Part shown: piece by piece, positions 23,701-46,400 of the stretch
How the letters are laid out: each line of letters opens with the position of its first letter
Numbering within the stretch: the first letter of the stretch is position 1
Assembly (NCBI RefSeq): GCF_037975245.1
Contig: NC_092562.1
Location: 22,869,554 to 22,933,553, forward strand
Direction of reading: 5' to 3'
Source of the DNA: Apostichopus japonicus
Lineage: Eukaryota > Echinodermata > Holothuroidea > Aspidochirotida > Stichopodidae
DNA: 64,000 nt
Notes under the pieces: generated by a model
What the model was told of the DNA's origin: nothing
Databases searched by the model: none
What the model saw: the letters and a program-made list of their open reading frames with translations, nothing else
Program-made: the position numbers and the translations under genes

Positions 23701-26448
23701 CCACATGAAGCTTGAATGACCCAACATTTCTTTTGTTCGAATAAGCTAAGCATTTTGGTCTTTACGGTTCCAGGATTTGAAAACACCCTGAAATATGATA
23801 CCAGAGCATTATGATTTGAAACAATAAATTTCACATATGTCTACAATTAATAGAAACTAATTGTGAGTTGTTTTGGAGAATCTTTGCAACTATTTCTGAG
23901 AAAAGGAAGAATAGCCACAGCTCATGACATCTTTCTCTAGGAACCAAGAAAATCAATTCTGAGATGGATCAAACAGAGGAATGAACCTATATTGACCAAT
24001 TCTTACAAGATCATTAAATTACTGAACCAATGCAGACTGTTTAATTGCAAGAGAGAGACCTTCATGGACAGGAGTGTATAGTCTACTAAAGCTACAAGGT
24101 AGTAAGTCACTTCATAGGTTTACATGGTATTAACTGATTTGTGTTCACATCAGGAGATATGTAAACTCAAACCCCAGTGGCTACTTTACCTCCAAAAAGG
24201 AAGCAAACATGATAGAAAATAAGATAAGATAAGTGTGTTAACCTTCAGAAAACTGCTTTAAAGACATGATGAATTATGAACTTGCGAAAACGTGTGTTAT
24301 GCTCAACAAAGTAACAAACATGGCATATGGCTTAATTAAGGTGGATTGAAATCGAGGGATAGGCATGTGATGAGTAAAAAGGGCTTCAAAAAAGTTAAGT
24401 CTAAGTTTTTAAAAAATAAAGTGAAATTTTTAAAATGCCAATTTACTTTGTATAGATAAGAAAAGTGAGTGCATAATTCATTCAAGATTTAATTCAAAGA
24501 AAGAAAAGAAAAAAAAAGTCAAACATTACAGCAAGATCGTTTGAATATTACTTGAGTAATTACTTATAGTAATATAATGATAATAATAATAATAATATAT
24601 AATATAGGAATAATTTCATTTCAATAATTCAATTATTAAAATACACCATCCGATTCAGTCCTGTAATCATTTTATTGTGCCTCAAACTGTTTATTGATTT
24701 CTAAATTAAGAAATAAAATATGAATTATATCATTTCATACTTTCCAACTGCTGATGTTCCAGCTCAATACAACTGATACAAAACAAATGTATTTACCACA
24801 TTTCAAACAGACCTGTTTCAATTTTAGGAAACAACAGAAGATGTGTTCCCTTAGTTACCTATTTTGCAGTGAGTGACTTGCTTCATTTTGTGTCCAACCT
24901 TAACATTGTGCAAGATATAAGTCACATTCAAGCAAGTTACTCCCAAATTTCATCCTAAAAAAATCATAAGAAAGTTTAGTGCTTGAATGGTACACTGAAA
25001 TGTGTCCATTGATAAAAATCTTTTGCGGACTGGTAGTCCACATGAGGGGGTGGGGGAGGGTAGCGAGGATGGGTTTCAGGTTACTATTACTATTCTTAAG
25101 AAGACTCCTAACTCCTAGATCTCCTTTCTAAGTAATCTCTCCAACTAACTTATCCCAATCCACCTCCCACCCCACCTCTCTCCCCCAAAGAAATCTTCAT
25201 TGCTAACCAATAACAGCTTTCCAGCAAAAGCAAAATAAAACAAACTTCCTCAGTAAATACACCATATTTTGATCTACAAAGTTGTTCTCCTTAGAACAGG
25301 CATAAGTTTGGCAGCTTTCATGATCTGACAAATATATACTATTACAAGAAAGGTGGAAGGTTAATAGAATGAGATAAAACATAAAATAGGTCACAAATGC
25401 ATGTGACATCACAAAGAAGACAAAAGTAGCCATAAGTGGTGATGTTGATAATCTATAAAGATACTATGTAGAGTCATAGTTAAATGATTGCTGCTATGGC
25501 ATTATAATTTACTAATGACACCCAATATCGTCACCAGTTCATGAGACTGGCTTAGATCATTATAATGGATGCTGGACAAACAAACACAAACATGTCTTGT
25601 GAGAGTAATCACATATTCCATGATTAAATCCATCAATATGTCATAACACCTGAGACAGTCACATAACAAGACAATGTCTAATGAGAACATTAAAATTATG
25701 ATAGTGACTAACATTATTAAAGTCTTATGACAGTGTCTAACAAAATCAAATCTTATGACATTGTCCAACACTATTAAAAGATGTAACAGTGCATGAGACT
25801 ATCAAATGTAATGACATTGTATGACAGAACGTGACACCATCCTATGATATCAGTATGTGACACCATCGAATGTTAGGACTGTGTGATACCATTGAATGTT
25901 ACAACAGTGCGAGACACCATCAAATGTGACAACTGTGTGACCATCAAATGATACGAATGTGACACTCAAATGTTGTGACAGTGTATGACACCATCAAATG
26001 TAATGAAAGTGTGTGACACCATCGATTGTTAAAACACTGTGTAACACATAACCAAATGTTACAAAAGTGTCCAACACCATCAAAAGTTATTACAGTGGCT
26101 TGACACTCATCATATATCGTGACACTTTCCTATGACACTGTCCAATGCCATTAACTTTGATGACAATGTAATATAACAATGCATTTCTCGATGATGATGA
26201 CTGACACCACCACCAACACCGCCATACTTAACGGTAGCACCCTATAACAATCAAACTGGATGATGTGGAATTACCCTGTCAAGTACGTCCGACCAGAAAA
26301 AAAAAAAAACGAGAGACGAATAGAGATGTTTGAAAACACTGTGAGGAAGAGAAAACAATGTTTTTTATTCTACAAAAGATGCGTCAAAAATGACAATGTG
26401 AGCATTGTTGTCCGGAAAACTTCATCCATAGGACTGGAAGCATTGTCT
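20766..26448. other. Convergent intergenic region between DPH5 and SLC30A7
   Basis: No conserved coding sequence was found on either strand; open frames are short and low-complexity. It contains the 3'UTRs of both genes. The first AATAAA downstream of the DPH5 stop is at 21774-21779. For SLC30A7 the first (TTTATT on the plus strand) is at 26364-26369, only about 80 bases beyond its stop, so its 3'UTR may be short. The rest is AT-rich with C-rich and G-rich runs (about 22820-22850, 25045-25060) and the degenerate repeat field at 25640-26170. Confidence 0.6.
25640..26170. repeat. Degenerate short tandem repeats (GACACCATCAAATG type)
   Basis: About fifteen imperfect copies of a roughly 30-36 bp unit follow each other, recognisable by GACACCATC, CAAATGTNA and CAGTGT cores. 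Copies differ by substitutions and indels, with the best-preserved run between 25845 and 26060. The field lies just downstream of the SLC30A7 stop codon in transcription order. Confidence 0.75.
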
Positions 26449-36701
<10,253 letters not shown>

Positions 36702-37190
36702 TGAAAGTGCTGTGGTTAGTTTTCTGTTGTAATACGGCTGGAAGTTGTTCTAATCCTGTGCTCTGACAGCTGTTAAGAGTAATCTACATGTGTAACGTGT
36801 AACAGGCTTGGAAGGTACAGTAGTGTCGAACGGAAAACAACACACGTACAGTCAGCACTAATGTTGTGATCGTTCAGTACAAGACCACACATAGTCAGGT
36901 TGTAGTTTCCCATAAGGAAATTACGAATGCTACCAATATTACTTAGACATCTATAATGAAAAATAATACGTATTTTTCTTATTCAGTTAGAATTGTGAAG
37001 CGATAATGGAGCAAAATATTTTAATTATTTTAGTCATTACTGAAATTACCAACGTAGATTGGCAACTGTAGCTTATCTGCTTTACAAACACAAAAGTTAT
37101 GAATCGCATCAAAGAATAACCTCATTCGCCTACAATATCGTATTTAGATGTTGGATTTGTTTGACATTTTGGTTTTTGATACAAAATAGT
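36702..37190. promoter_or_regulatory. Shared head-to-head promoter region of SLC30A7 and NADK2
   Basis: Only 489 bases separate the two start codons, which face away from each other. Both 5'UTRs and the core promoters must lie in this interval unless non-coding 5' exons exist elsewhere. I see no TATA box and no strong CpG island; the NADK2-proximal part (36900-37060) is AT-rich. An in-frame stop (TGA 37041-37043) precedes the NADK2 frame. Coordinated expression is inference. Confidence 0.6.
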
Positions 37191-40100
37191 ATGAGAAGAT
37201 CATTTGAGATGTATCCTTTGACTAAAAGTATATTCTTTGGATGTTTTCACTGTTCTGGTATCTCCCGTAATCTACCGAAAGCGTATTACTGTACAAATCT
37301 CCGTACGTTAGGGAAGCCTAACGTTAACGTAGAAAACATGCGAGGGTTTGCAAAAGTTCAAAGCCTAAGCCAACATTATTATAGAAGTACCCGAAAGGGT
37401 ACATTGTCATCAAGACGACCTGTCAGTACTTCACCAGGCAATACTCAAAGTAGCATTGAAAGGAAACATCAGAAGTCGCCGTCTAAAAATAAGTCGTTTG
37501 TCCCACGGAAAATGCTGATTTTGCCAAAAGTGACCCGCTTTTCATTTGAGAAAGGGAGGTTTCCTGATTTAAGCGAAAGTGAACTACGTCGTAAGGTATG
37601 TGATATCTTGACATTGTATACCTTGGCCTACCTAGCAGCATACAGGTTTTCATGATCCTTCAAACTGTGTTGAATAAGGCAAGCTCTTGATGGCTCCAAC
37701 TGTACATGTCTTATATGTAAAGTGAAAACATGTAGGCCAGTACAAGTGTTACAAACTAGAAACCCATTTTTACTTAAACTTCGAAAACTTAATTTTTATA
37801 GATATATTGTATCAAGGTTTTGCAGTATGCTCGTAAATAGTTCAAAATAATCATAAAGCCCAAGTTTGGAAGCCTTGACAAGGATGAAACAAGTGTAATC
37901 ATTGCAATTTGCATGTGCTAGGTCTTCACAGCGAATAATTTATACAGTATAGCATTGAAAAATACCATGCAAAATTAGGAAATCGCTATACAAGTGTAAA
38001 GATGCGAAGCAGTTTTGTACTCAGAAAACCATTGTATTTTTAAGATATAAAGTTCAAAACTGCTAGGCCTATGCACAGTAACTTATAACTATGTACATTA
38101 CAGTAACTTATTCCCAGCTATGTCAACTTCTGCCAGGTGTTTGTTAGTGCAGAGATGTGATTTAGCCTAAAAAAAAGGAATCATTAACAAGAGCTCTAGA
38201 AAAAAGAGATAGTGAATATAAATTGGCTTCAGATTCTATCAGATGTAATAATGGAACTTAATAAAGCTTAGTGTGCTTTTTTTTTAAGTAACTGCAGATG
38301 ACTTATGTATTATCTTTAATCATAATTTTTTTTTGTCATTACTTTTATATGATGTATAAGACTCCATTGTTTTTTCCCCCTATCTTTCTTTCTTTATTCA
38401 CAGCTTGCAGAGAGGGGTTCTGACTATGAACATTTAGTAGAGAGACACAGTGTACATTTGAAGAACCTGCAAAACTTGGTTGAGAAACTAGAGTAAGTAA
38501 TGTACATGCGTCTTCAGTCATTTAAGAAGTGACGCTAACTTTAATCCAAGATAGAAGATTGGCAATGCTAAATGGTTTAAATGCTCTCAGCCATGAAATC
38601 TGTCATGATGTTGACCTGTCTGTCACCTGGATTCGTCAATTTTCTTCATACATCAGTCCATTCATCCAAAAGTTGAAGTATCAAATATACGGAACAATGT
38701 AACACATTTCACACCGTACTATGCAGGGAATTTAAGCTCACGTTCAAATTTTGTTAGCAGATTTGAAGGCTCTGAATTTGGTCTCTTTTAAGATCCTATA
38801 TTTCCTTTGTAAAAAAGCAACTGCTAAGTATATATACAGCTTTGGCCCTACTGCATCTACAGTATATAGCATTTTGTGATTTGATGCTGGATAAATCATT
38901 CCCTGCTTACTGTAGAATCTTTCATGCATTTTAATGAAATTGATTTTGACTTTGAAGTGATCCTTGCTTTATGTGGTGATGGATCAATTGAGCTGCTCCA
39001 GCTCAGGAAGTTCAGGGCTACTGTACTGTCATGTTTGGGCTGTTTGTTGAAACGGCACAAAATGGTTCACTTTCTACTGCTAGACTGCATGCAGTACAGT
39101 ACATACATGTACCAACACCAAACTGGTGCATGACTTATATTGGCTGAGGGTTGTTGTGTTCGATAGGAATGTTAAAGTTTTAAAGATTGCCCATGTTACA
39201 GTGTAAGAAAAGTGAGACTGAAACAGATACTAACCTCAAGTAGTGACAGATTGATCTCCTCCAAAAGATTTGTTTGCCTGTAATCACTCCCAATCTTTGC
39301 AGAATAGATTCCTCTCCCAAGTCAAGGATTTTAGTTTTTGTTTAATATATATCTTTAAATTATAAACATAATTGCTCTTCAATAATTAATTTGCTTTGCT
39401 GTTAGTACCATGGCTTCTTCGATAAGTTACTGTTACTGTATGTTTGCATTTCAGGAATATTGTTACACATATATGAATGTCATGTGTTCCTTTAGATATA
39501 TCCTCTGCTCCCATTTTGTTGCATAAGTTTAATTTTATAATTTATAATTTAATAATCTAATAAGCATAAGTTTACTTTGAGTTATGGCTTTGAAAATGCC
39601 TAAGATTGATCAGATAGTGCCTAACTTTACCAACGTACAGTAAATTGCAACATGACATCTGCTCCTCTTCCTACCACACAGAGAGACGGGTGCGTCGGTG
39701 AAAGTTTGCACGAATATGAAAGATTTTACCGAAGAAGCTGTGGACTGGGCAGAGTTGGTCATATCTGCCGGAGGGGATGGAACATTCCTGAGTGCTTCAA
39801 GGAAGGTATTCGGTGACAAACCCATCATTGGAGTCAACACAGATTTCGTAGGGTCTGAGGGTTTCCTCTGCTTGCCAAGAAAATATTCTGGAAATATAAC
39901 AAAAGCACTGAAATTGATGGAGAGTGGCTCGTATCGGTGAGTTTGTTAAACCCGTCATCAATGAATGTTTAGTTTCATCTTGGTTGAGAGAATTGGTGTC
40001 ACAGCAGCCCACAGTAGTAGCCTAATATGACCAAAATTCAAAATAAGCAATATATACTAATGCAAAGGTGAATAGCAATGTTGACATTACTTCTGTTTTT

Positions 40101-43100
40101 TATTTCAGTGAAAGATTAAAAGAATGTAAAAAATCGTCTTTACTAGATATAGCAACTTGATAAGGTAACTCATGAGGGGGGGGGGGGGAGAAGGTGGGTG
40201 ATGGGGGGGAGGTTCAGGGATTGCATAATGTACACTGTGACAAGGTATCTTCTTGGATGTCATGAAAAAGAGAACAGCAGAGTTAATTCTTCTGGGCTTT
40301 ATAATGTTTATAAAGCCAGCAAAGTGTCTATTGTTGCATTTCCTTTTTGTTTACATTTTTTTTTGGAATTTCATGATTTACCTTTTTGTAATCTTCAAAT
40401 TCTTTGACAGGTGGAGGAAGCGAGCTCGGATCCGCGTCACTGTTAAGGGAGGCGACACAAGCCACCCGATAGATCTATACGATGAGGACCTGACATTTTC
40501 AGACCACAGACATCTCCACAATTCGGAAAGGCAGAAGAGCCTGGAGCGAAGGTTGAACGGAGAAGATTCTGAAGAACACATCATTCCCATCCGGGCTCTT
40601 AACGAGGTCTTTGTCGGAGAGTCTCTATCATCTAGGTAAAATGATTAACATTATCATTAATTAATTTGTAGTACAATTTTACATTCATTTTACACACCAC
40701 TAATTTTACCTTCAATGCATCCCCCCCCCCCCCCCCCTCCCCCATTGATGTCATATATGCAGTACCTGTTTTCGAAATTTTGCCAGCCCAGTGGCTATGT
40801 ATGTTAAATTTGTAAAACTGATTTTTACTTTCAACTTGAAAACTTCTGTTTTTCTTTTCTCAGTATTATGTGGATTTATGCATTTTCTTTTATTTTTTCT
40901 CTCAAATGATTGATTTCCCCATGTAGACATTTGGACCCTTTGAAATGTTTGCTTTGTTGGAAGCAGTCTTATTCCCTGCTTACTGTAGAATCTTTTATGG
41001 TCTGTGAAAACATCAGACAAGAATCTAGTCACTATACATTTGAGAATAATTGCTTGCATTAATTGATCAGTTTTAATTGTTACCGAGAACAAATATTGCA
41101 CACTGTACCTCAGTGGACTTGAAGTAACTTACCTTTTGTTTTTGGTTTCTTCCAGGATGTCATATTATGAAATATCTATAGATAACGGACCACTAGAAAA
41201 ACAGAAAAGCTCTGGGATAACTATATGCACAGGCACTGGTTCAACTTCATGGTAAGTAAATAGTGTATTTCACAGATCTACAGAATCAGATCCAGTAATG
41301 AAAAAAGGAGAAAATGAAAAAAGAAGCTTATATTGCATTCTAAGCCAGATTGATTTTTATGATCACCTTTATAGGCAGTTTGAACTATTTCACTGTTTCA
41401 ATAACTACATTTCATTTGAAGTGATTTGGCACAACAGCAAAAAAACAGTTAGTACAGAATATTGTAAGCATTTACTTTGCTTGATGTAATTTGAGATTTG
41501 CATGGATGATGTTAACCTGGTTATTGCATATCATAATATATATTCCTCTTATTTGATTTACATATAGCCATATTATGGAATCATTATACAGCGATCTATT
41601 TGTTTTTCATTACTTAAATTTATAATCCCTAAGTGTTTTTATTAATAGAATTTGATCTGTAGTCAATATAGGTGCATGGTGCCAATACCATGCTTTTAGC
41701 ACTACTTGTGTATTTTAAGAGTATATACTTGAAAATAATATACTGTTCCCTCATATTTGCACTATGTTGATTTTTGTCCTATCTCTAATTGTGCAGGTCT
41801 TTCAATATTAACAAGCTTTCATATCAAAGTGTGGAAGAAGTTCTTAAAATAGGTAAGTTTCTGTCATATTTTTTTTATCACTTTCAAAGCATCAATTACA
41901 ACAGTCTTGAAACAATGGACTGGCTCACACAAAGAATTAATTTAAAAAAAAATGAGGTTTGTCAAATATTCATATGTGAAAACAGTGAACAGAGAAATTA
42001 ACTGCCTTCTGTGGAAGGAAAACTCAGTATTAAATTTCACAATAAACAATAAACTTTTTTGTACCTCAAATAGCCCCATGGGAAAGGACACACCAAGGCA
42101 CGTAAGACAGCTCTGCTTCAAAATAGCACTTTTGCCCTTTTGCATCTGGCAACAGCTGATTCAATGATATCAGAATGGTAAATGAGCTGTAAATGGTTTT
42201 AATTTCCTTGATAATATTGACATCATTTATAGACAGAAAAAAAGATGAATTTCTACAAAAAGTTTCATTTTGATGAAATTCTAAAATCAACAAGAAAATT
42301 AAAGTGGAAAATTTAAAACGCTTTTGAAGAGCATCTACCATAATGACATGACAGACCACCCACTGTGATCTACTTTTTAGAGTGAAGGAGGGGTAAGCTT
42401 TAGGTTCCTTGAGTCTACTGTAATGTACATTGCAATAAAAATAGGGGCTGACTTGTTACATGTATGCCCATGTTGGGGCCAGATACCTTGTCAAGTCTGT
42501 GCGGGAACATCTAGTCTACATGAATCTGGTGAGAAGTGGAATATTGTTACATAATTTTCAAATTGAATACTTTTGCTCTTACCCAGAAAAGCTGCTCAAG
42601 AGCATGTAATCTAAACATTTTCAAAAGAAAAATTAAAAGTTGTGTGTTTATTGATCATAAAAATGCTTTGAAAGTAAGGTAATGGTACCAATAAATTCAG
42701 AAAAGTTTGTCCCACAAGTGAAATGATGCGATGACATTGTTTAGCTTTATAGGTTTTATTTTTCTTCCAATGCTTTATCTTGCTTCATATCTGCTACCAT
42801 TGTTTTCTCTTGCAGCCAATCGGCAGACTGGTTCTAATTATTCCACCAATCAGGAATCGGTTAAGACAGTCGCAGATTCCTTCAATGGACGTCTGCTGTT
42901 TGACCCTCGGGTGTTGCAGATGGTCTACAGCGTCAGAGATCCGGTGGTCTACGGTATCTTCCAGGTTCGCAAACCGAGAGGATTCGCCAGAAAGTGAGTT
43001 GAATACAGTTTCATTATGTCCCATGTGCTCCACTTTACTAGTCTGTGATAACTTATTCCACCAGAGAGAGAAAACAGACTGCGTTATCCACTGTAACTCC

Positions 43101-43488
43101 ATCAACGAACTTCAAGGTTGTTACAAAATGGGGCTATTAATTTTAATTCTATTTGCTTCGCAGTGATGTAGATCATAACTTCATTTTTACATATCGATAT
43201 ATGTTTACATATACCGTCTCAGTAGTAATGTTAGTATTAAAGTATAAATCAACTGAGTCACTTAGAGGGCAGCTCATTTTAATTTTAGCACAGCTGCTAC
43301 ATGTTTATGCCGACATGGTGTCCATCGTTGTTACTCGTAATCTTTGCAGAATTACCATCCGATCACGTTGCAGAGATGCGTGTCTAACGGTTGACGCTGG
43401 TACGTCATACCTCTTTAACGACGGAGCACTAGCAACCCTGGAAATGTTTGATGAAGACGCCATCAAGACCATCGAAATGGTGGAATGA
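37191..43488 (+). CDS. NADK2: Mitochondrial NAD kinase 2
   Basis: Phosphorylates NAD+ to NADP+ inside mitochondria, supplying NADPH for proline synthesis and 2,4-dienoyl-CoA reductase. Exons: 37191-37595, 38404-38492, 39682-39936, 40411-40635, 41156-41251, 41797-41852, 42816-42993, 43350-43488; 480 aa against 442 in human. The first 80 or so residues are Arg/Ser-rich with few acids (MRRSFEMYPLTKSIF...), a typical matrix-targeting presequence. Motifs: ISAGGDGTFLSA (catalytic GGDG loop), GVNTDFVGSEGFLCLP, IPIRALNEVFVGESLSSR (NE/D substrate motif) and ICTGTGSTSWSFN. The C-terminus is RSRCRDACLTVDAGTSYLFNDGA. ATG 37191 is the first in-frame ATG after an upstream stop; ATG 37209 is an alternative. 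An AATAAA at 44014-44019 may end the transcript. The N-terminal extension is longer than in human. Confidence 0.96.
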
Positions 43489-46400
43489 AATCACTGCCTA
43501 TCTGAAGTCCTTTTTGTTCTCAAGACCCTTCCAGCCGTAATATATGGGAAAGCCACAGATCGACAGTATTAACTTAGAAGCAAAATTACAATCAAATTTT
43601 GAAACAGTAAGATTAAGATTACAGCAAGAATGAGATTGGTAGAAGGGACCATCGAATTTACCAAGGAAAGCTTTGCTTCTATCAAAATATAAAAATACAG
43701 TTTACGTTTTACAAAATGGAGCTCGTAATTCCACTTAAATCATTACAAGGATGGAAGTTTCAAGGTTGAGCAGTTTCTGCCAAAAGTGACAGTATTTATC
43801 TTGTCCCAACAAAAAGAAAAATATTAAAGAAGGTTTTGTCAGCATCTGTTGCACATACTAGGTTTCAGATTTTGTGGCAATCAGAACATCCATGTTCTTC
43901 TTGCAGTGTGTAAAATGATGCAACTTCGAGCAATGTCCTTGACATTACTTGCTATACTCACAGATATCACTTGGTCTGTCTGTAGACAGTGTGACTTTTA
44001 CCAAATGTTGTAGAATAAACATTAATAAAAAAATCTACTGCTGGGCAAGAAAGTGGATTTAATTAAATTCAATGTACTCCAACAAACATTTACTAGGACA
44101 TTATACTTTGATAGAGAATGTACTTCTGGTTTGGATATAACATGAGTTTCATACCTTTTTGGCATCTGGCATGGCGGACTTTGGTTTACTTGGGGCTGTC
44201 CCTTTAAGTGATAACTATTCGTTTGATATACCTCATTGGCAGTTGTTAAGCAAGTTGCTTACTTAATACCCATCTAAAAATTGATAACACATCATTTATA
44301 GTTTTAGTTCATTTTTTTTCTCTCTCTCTCTCTCGTTTGTTTCAAAGTTTTCATCTCTTTTTTCCGTTCTGCAATAATTAAATCCAAAGAAAAGAACAAA
44401 TAATGAAAAAAAAATATAAAAAATATCAGATGCAATAGAGAAAATTTACATTGGCATTTTGGAAATATTTCTTTTGATTTTGTTTTCTTACCATGAAACA
44501 GTTGCATTTCTGGTCACGCGTGAGAACAATTTGAAATATTTACTATAAAACGATATTCCTTTGTATGTATTTCATTTCCTTTTTTCTCTTTTAGTCACGA
44601 CTCATTTTACAAGTTTTCTTCATTTTCATATCTCTTTCTTTCACCTTTTGTTAGAGATGTCCAATCAGTCACATTTTACATTTGCAAGCTGTAAAATTTC
44701 TCGGGAAAAAAAGGTAAACTCTTTTCTAAGTCCTGCCATCTTTTTAGTTACCACTAATTAATTAATTAATTAATTTGCTAATTAATTAATGTATAACAGA
44801 TATATGATAAGATCCATTTGAATCACTAAGTGGCATTTTAATTTACTCCACCAACTTGAAACCTTTACCAGAGATTAAAGTATCCTTAGAGGTTCCATAG
44901 TTGGAAAGATATGTACAAGTGAGAAAAAATGAAAATACTCTTCATGTTGTAATATGTCATGTCTTGAATGTAACGGTAGATGTTAGAAAAGAATCTTCTT
45001 TTACTAAATAAACGTTAAAGCAGCTCTTTGAGTTTGAGACAATTATAAGAGAAATTTGTGACCAAGGAAATGTTCGTAATCGGATCAAATTATTTTCAGA
45101 ATTCAAATCTTTACGATGGTCAATTGGTAATCTTTATTTGGGTAGCAGAAATGTTTCTACAATTATTGATGAAACATAAACTCCTTTAGTATTACATTAC
45201 TTCAAAAATGTTGTTTTAGTTAACATCCTAACAGGCCTAATGGTCTTATTTTGCACATGATTACTATATCAGGCTTCCCATGGTCAGGGATCTTTTGGAA
45301 AAGTCATGGGGAAAAAATATAAACAGAAAATAAATTTAGCTGACCAAGAAAAGAGATGAAATGTTCAAAAGTCATGGAAAATGTAATAAGTTTCTTAAAT
45401 TGTTTTAGTTTCTTCATTTCTTTCTTGTCCTAGAATTATATCTAAATCTTAAGTTCAATGGAAAAGGCAACGAATTAATTTAAATTTGTAATAGAATTAC
45501 TTTTAAAAAGAAAGAGCAGATAGGACTAAAGAAAAATAAAGGCATTTTTCAACCTTAGAAGTGATATTTGGACGTTGCTAATATTTATTTCGCCATTATA
45601 GAAATGAATACATATCTGCTTGCTAACAATTACTCCAGGTATCGTTGATGTTGCAAGTTAGTGGGATGCAACTTCCTAATAAGCTTGAAAATAATAATAA
45701 TAATAAATAGATATACTTGAAGAGTTTTCCATGTGGTGCAAAATGCCTTGTGTCTTGCTGAAATGATTCAGTACTGCTAGCTAGACTGACAAAAAAGAGA
45801 ACATTGTTAGACCTAAATGTACTTCTTTACAATGCATGGCTGTCAGTTATTTAAGTCTCTCTCTATGTGGTCACATTATCGTAGGTGTAAGCTGCAAGTA
45901 ACATACAAAATATGTCGATTCTAGTATTTAAGCTTGATGTTTATACATGTTATCTGCAAGTATGCCTTGCCTCTTGGATCAGAAACGGTTAAACAATTGT
46001 GGGTGGTATCGGGTGAGGTCATTATTTAAAATTGAATATGAGAACATTTTGATAAGGCTACTTGTTGAAAATGATACTTTAATGGAGAATTTGGTGGTTC
46101 CTCTGACTGGCTCATATTCTGGATTCATCTCACCACCAGATTATCGAATCAGCAGATGAAGCGAGTGGTTAAGGGCCTCCAAGGTCAAGGGAACACTTCC
46201 AGGCAAGACTTAACTAATACCAATTTGGTTGTGCCTGCAAACCTAAAGGGTCAGGATAGGGGGAACATATGGTGCCTTAGGGTTCCCAGAGGGTGTTAAT
46301 TTGGTGCTAGGTCACAATGTAATTGCTGTAGAGTGTAAAATGTTACAAAAGAAAATGAAATATTCCCAGAAATGTCTGGAATAATATGCAAACTGCCAGA

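Noticed and set aside
26260-26300. Candidate last exon of SLC30A7
   Set aside because: No acceptor and no frame match; the correct tail AGLRQLFVQTDYAAA was found at 26449-26496 instead.
37059-37190. Upstream extension of NADK2 starting at a TTG
   Set aside because: No ATG is present before 37191, and the extension would put hydrophobic, non-conserved residues before a good targeting peptide.
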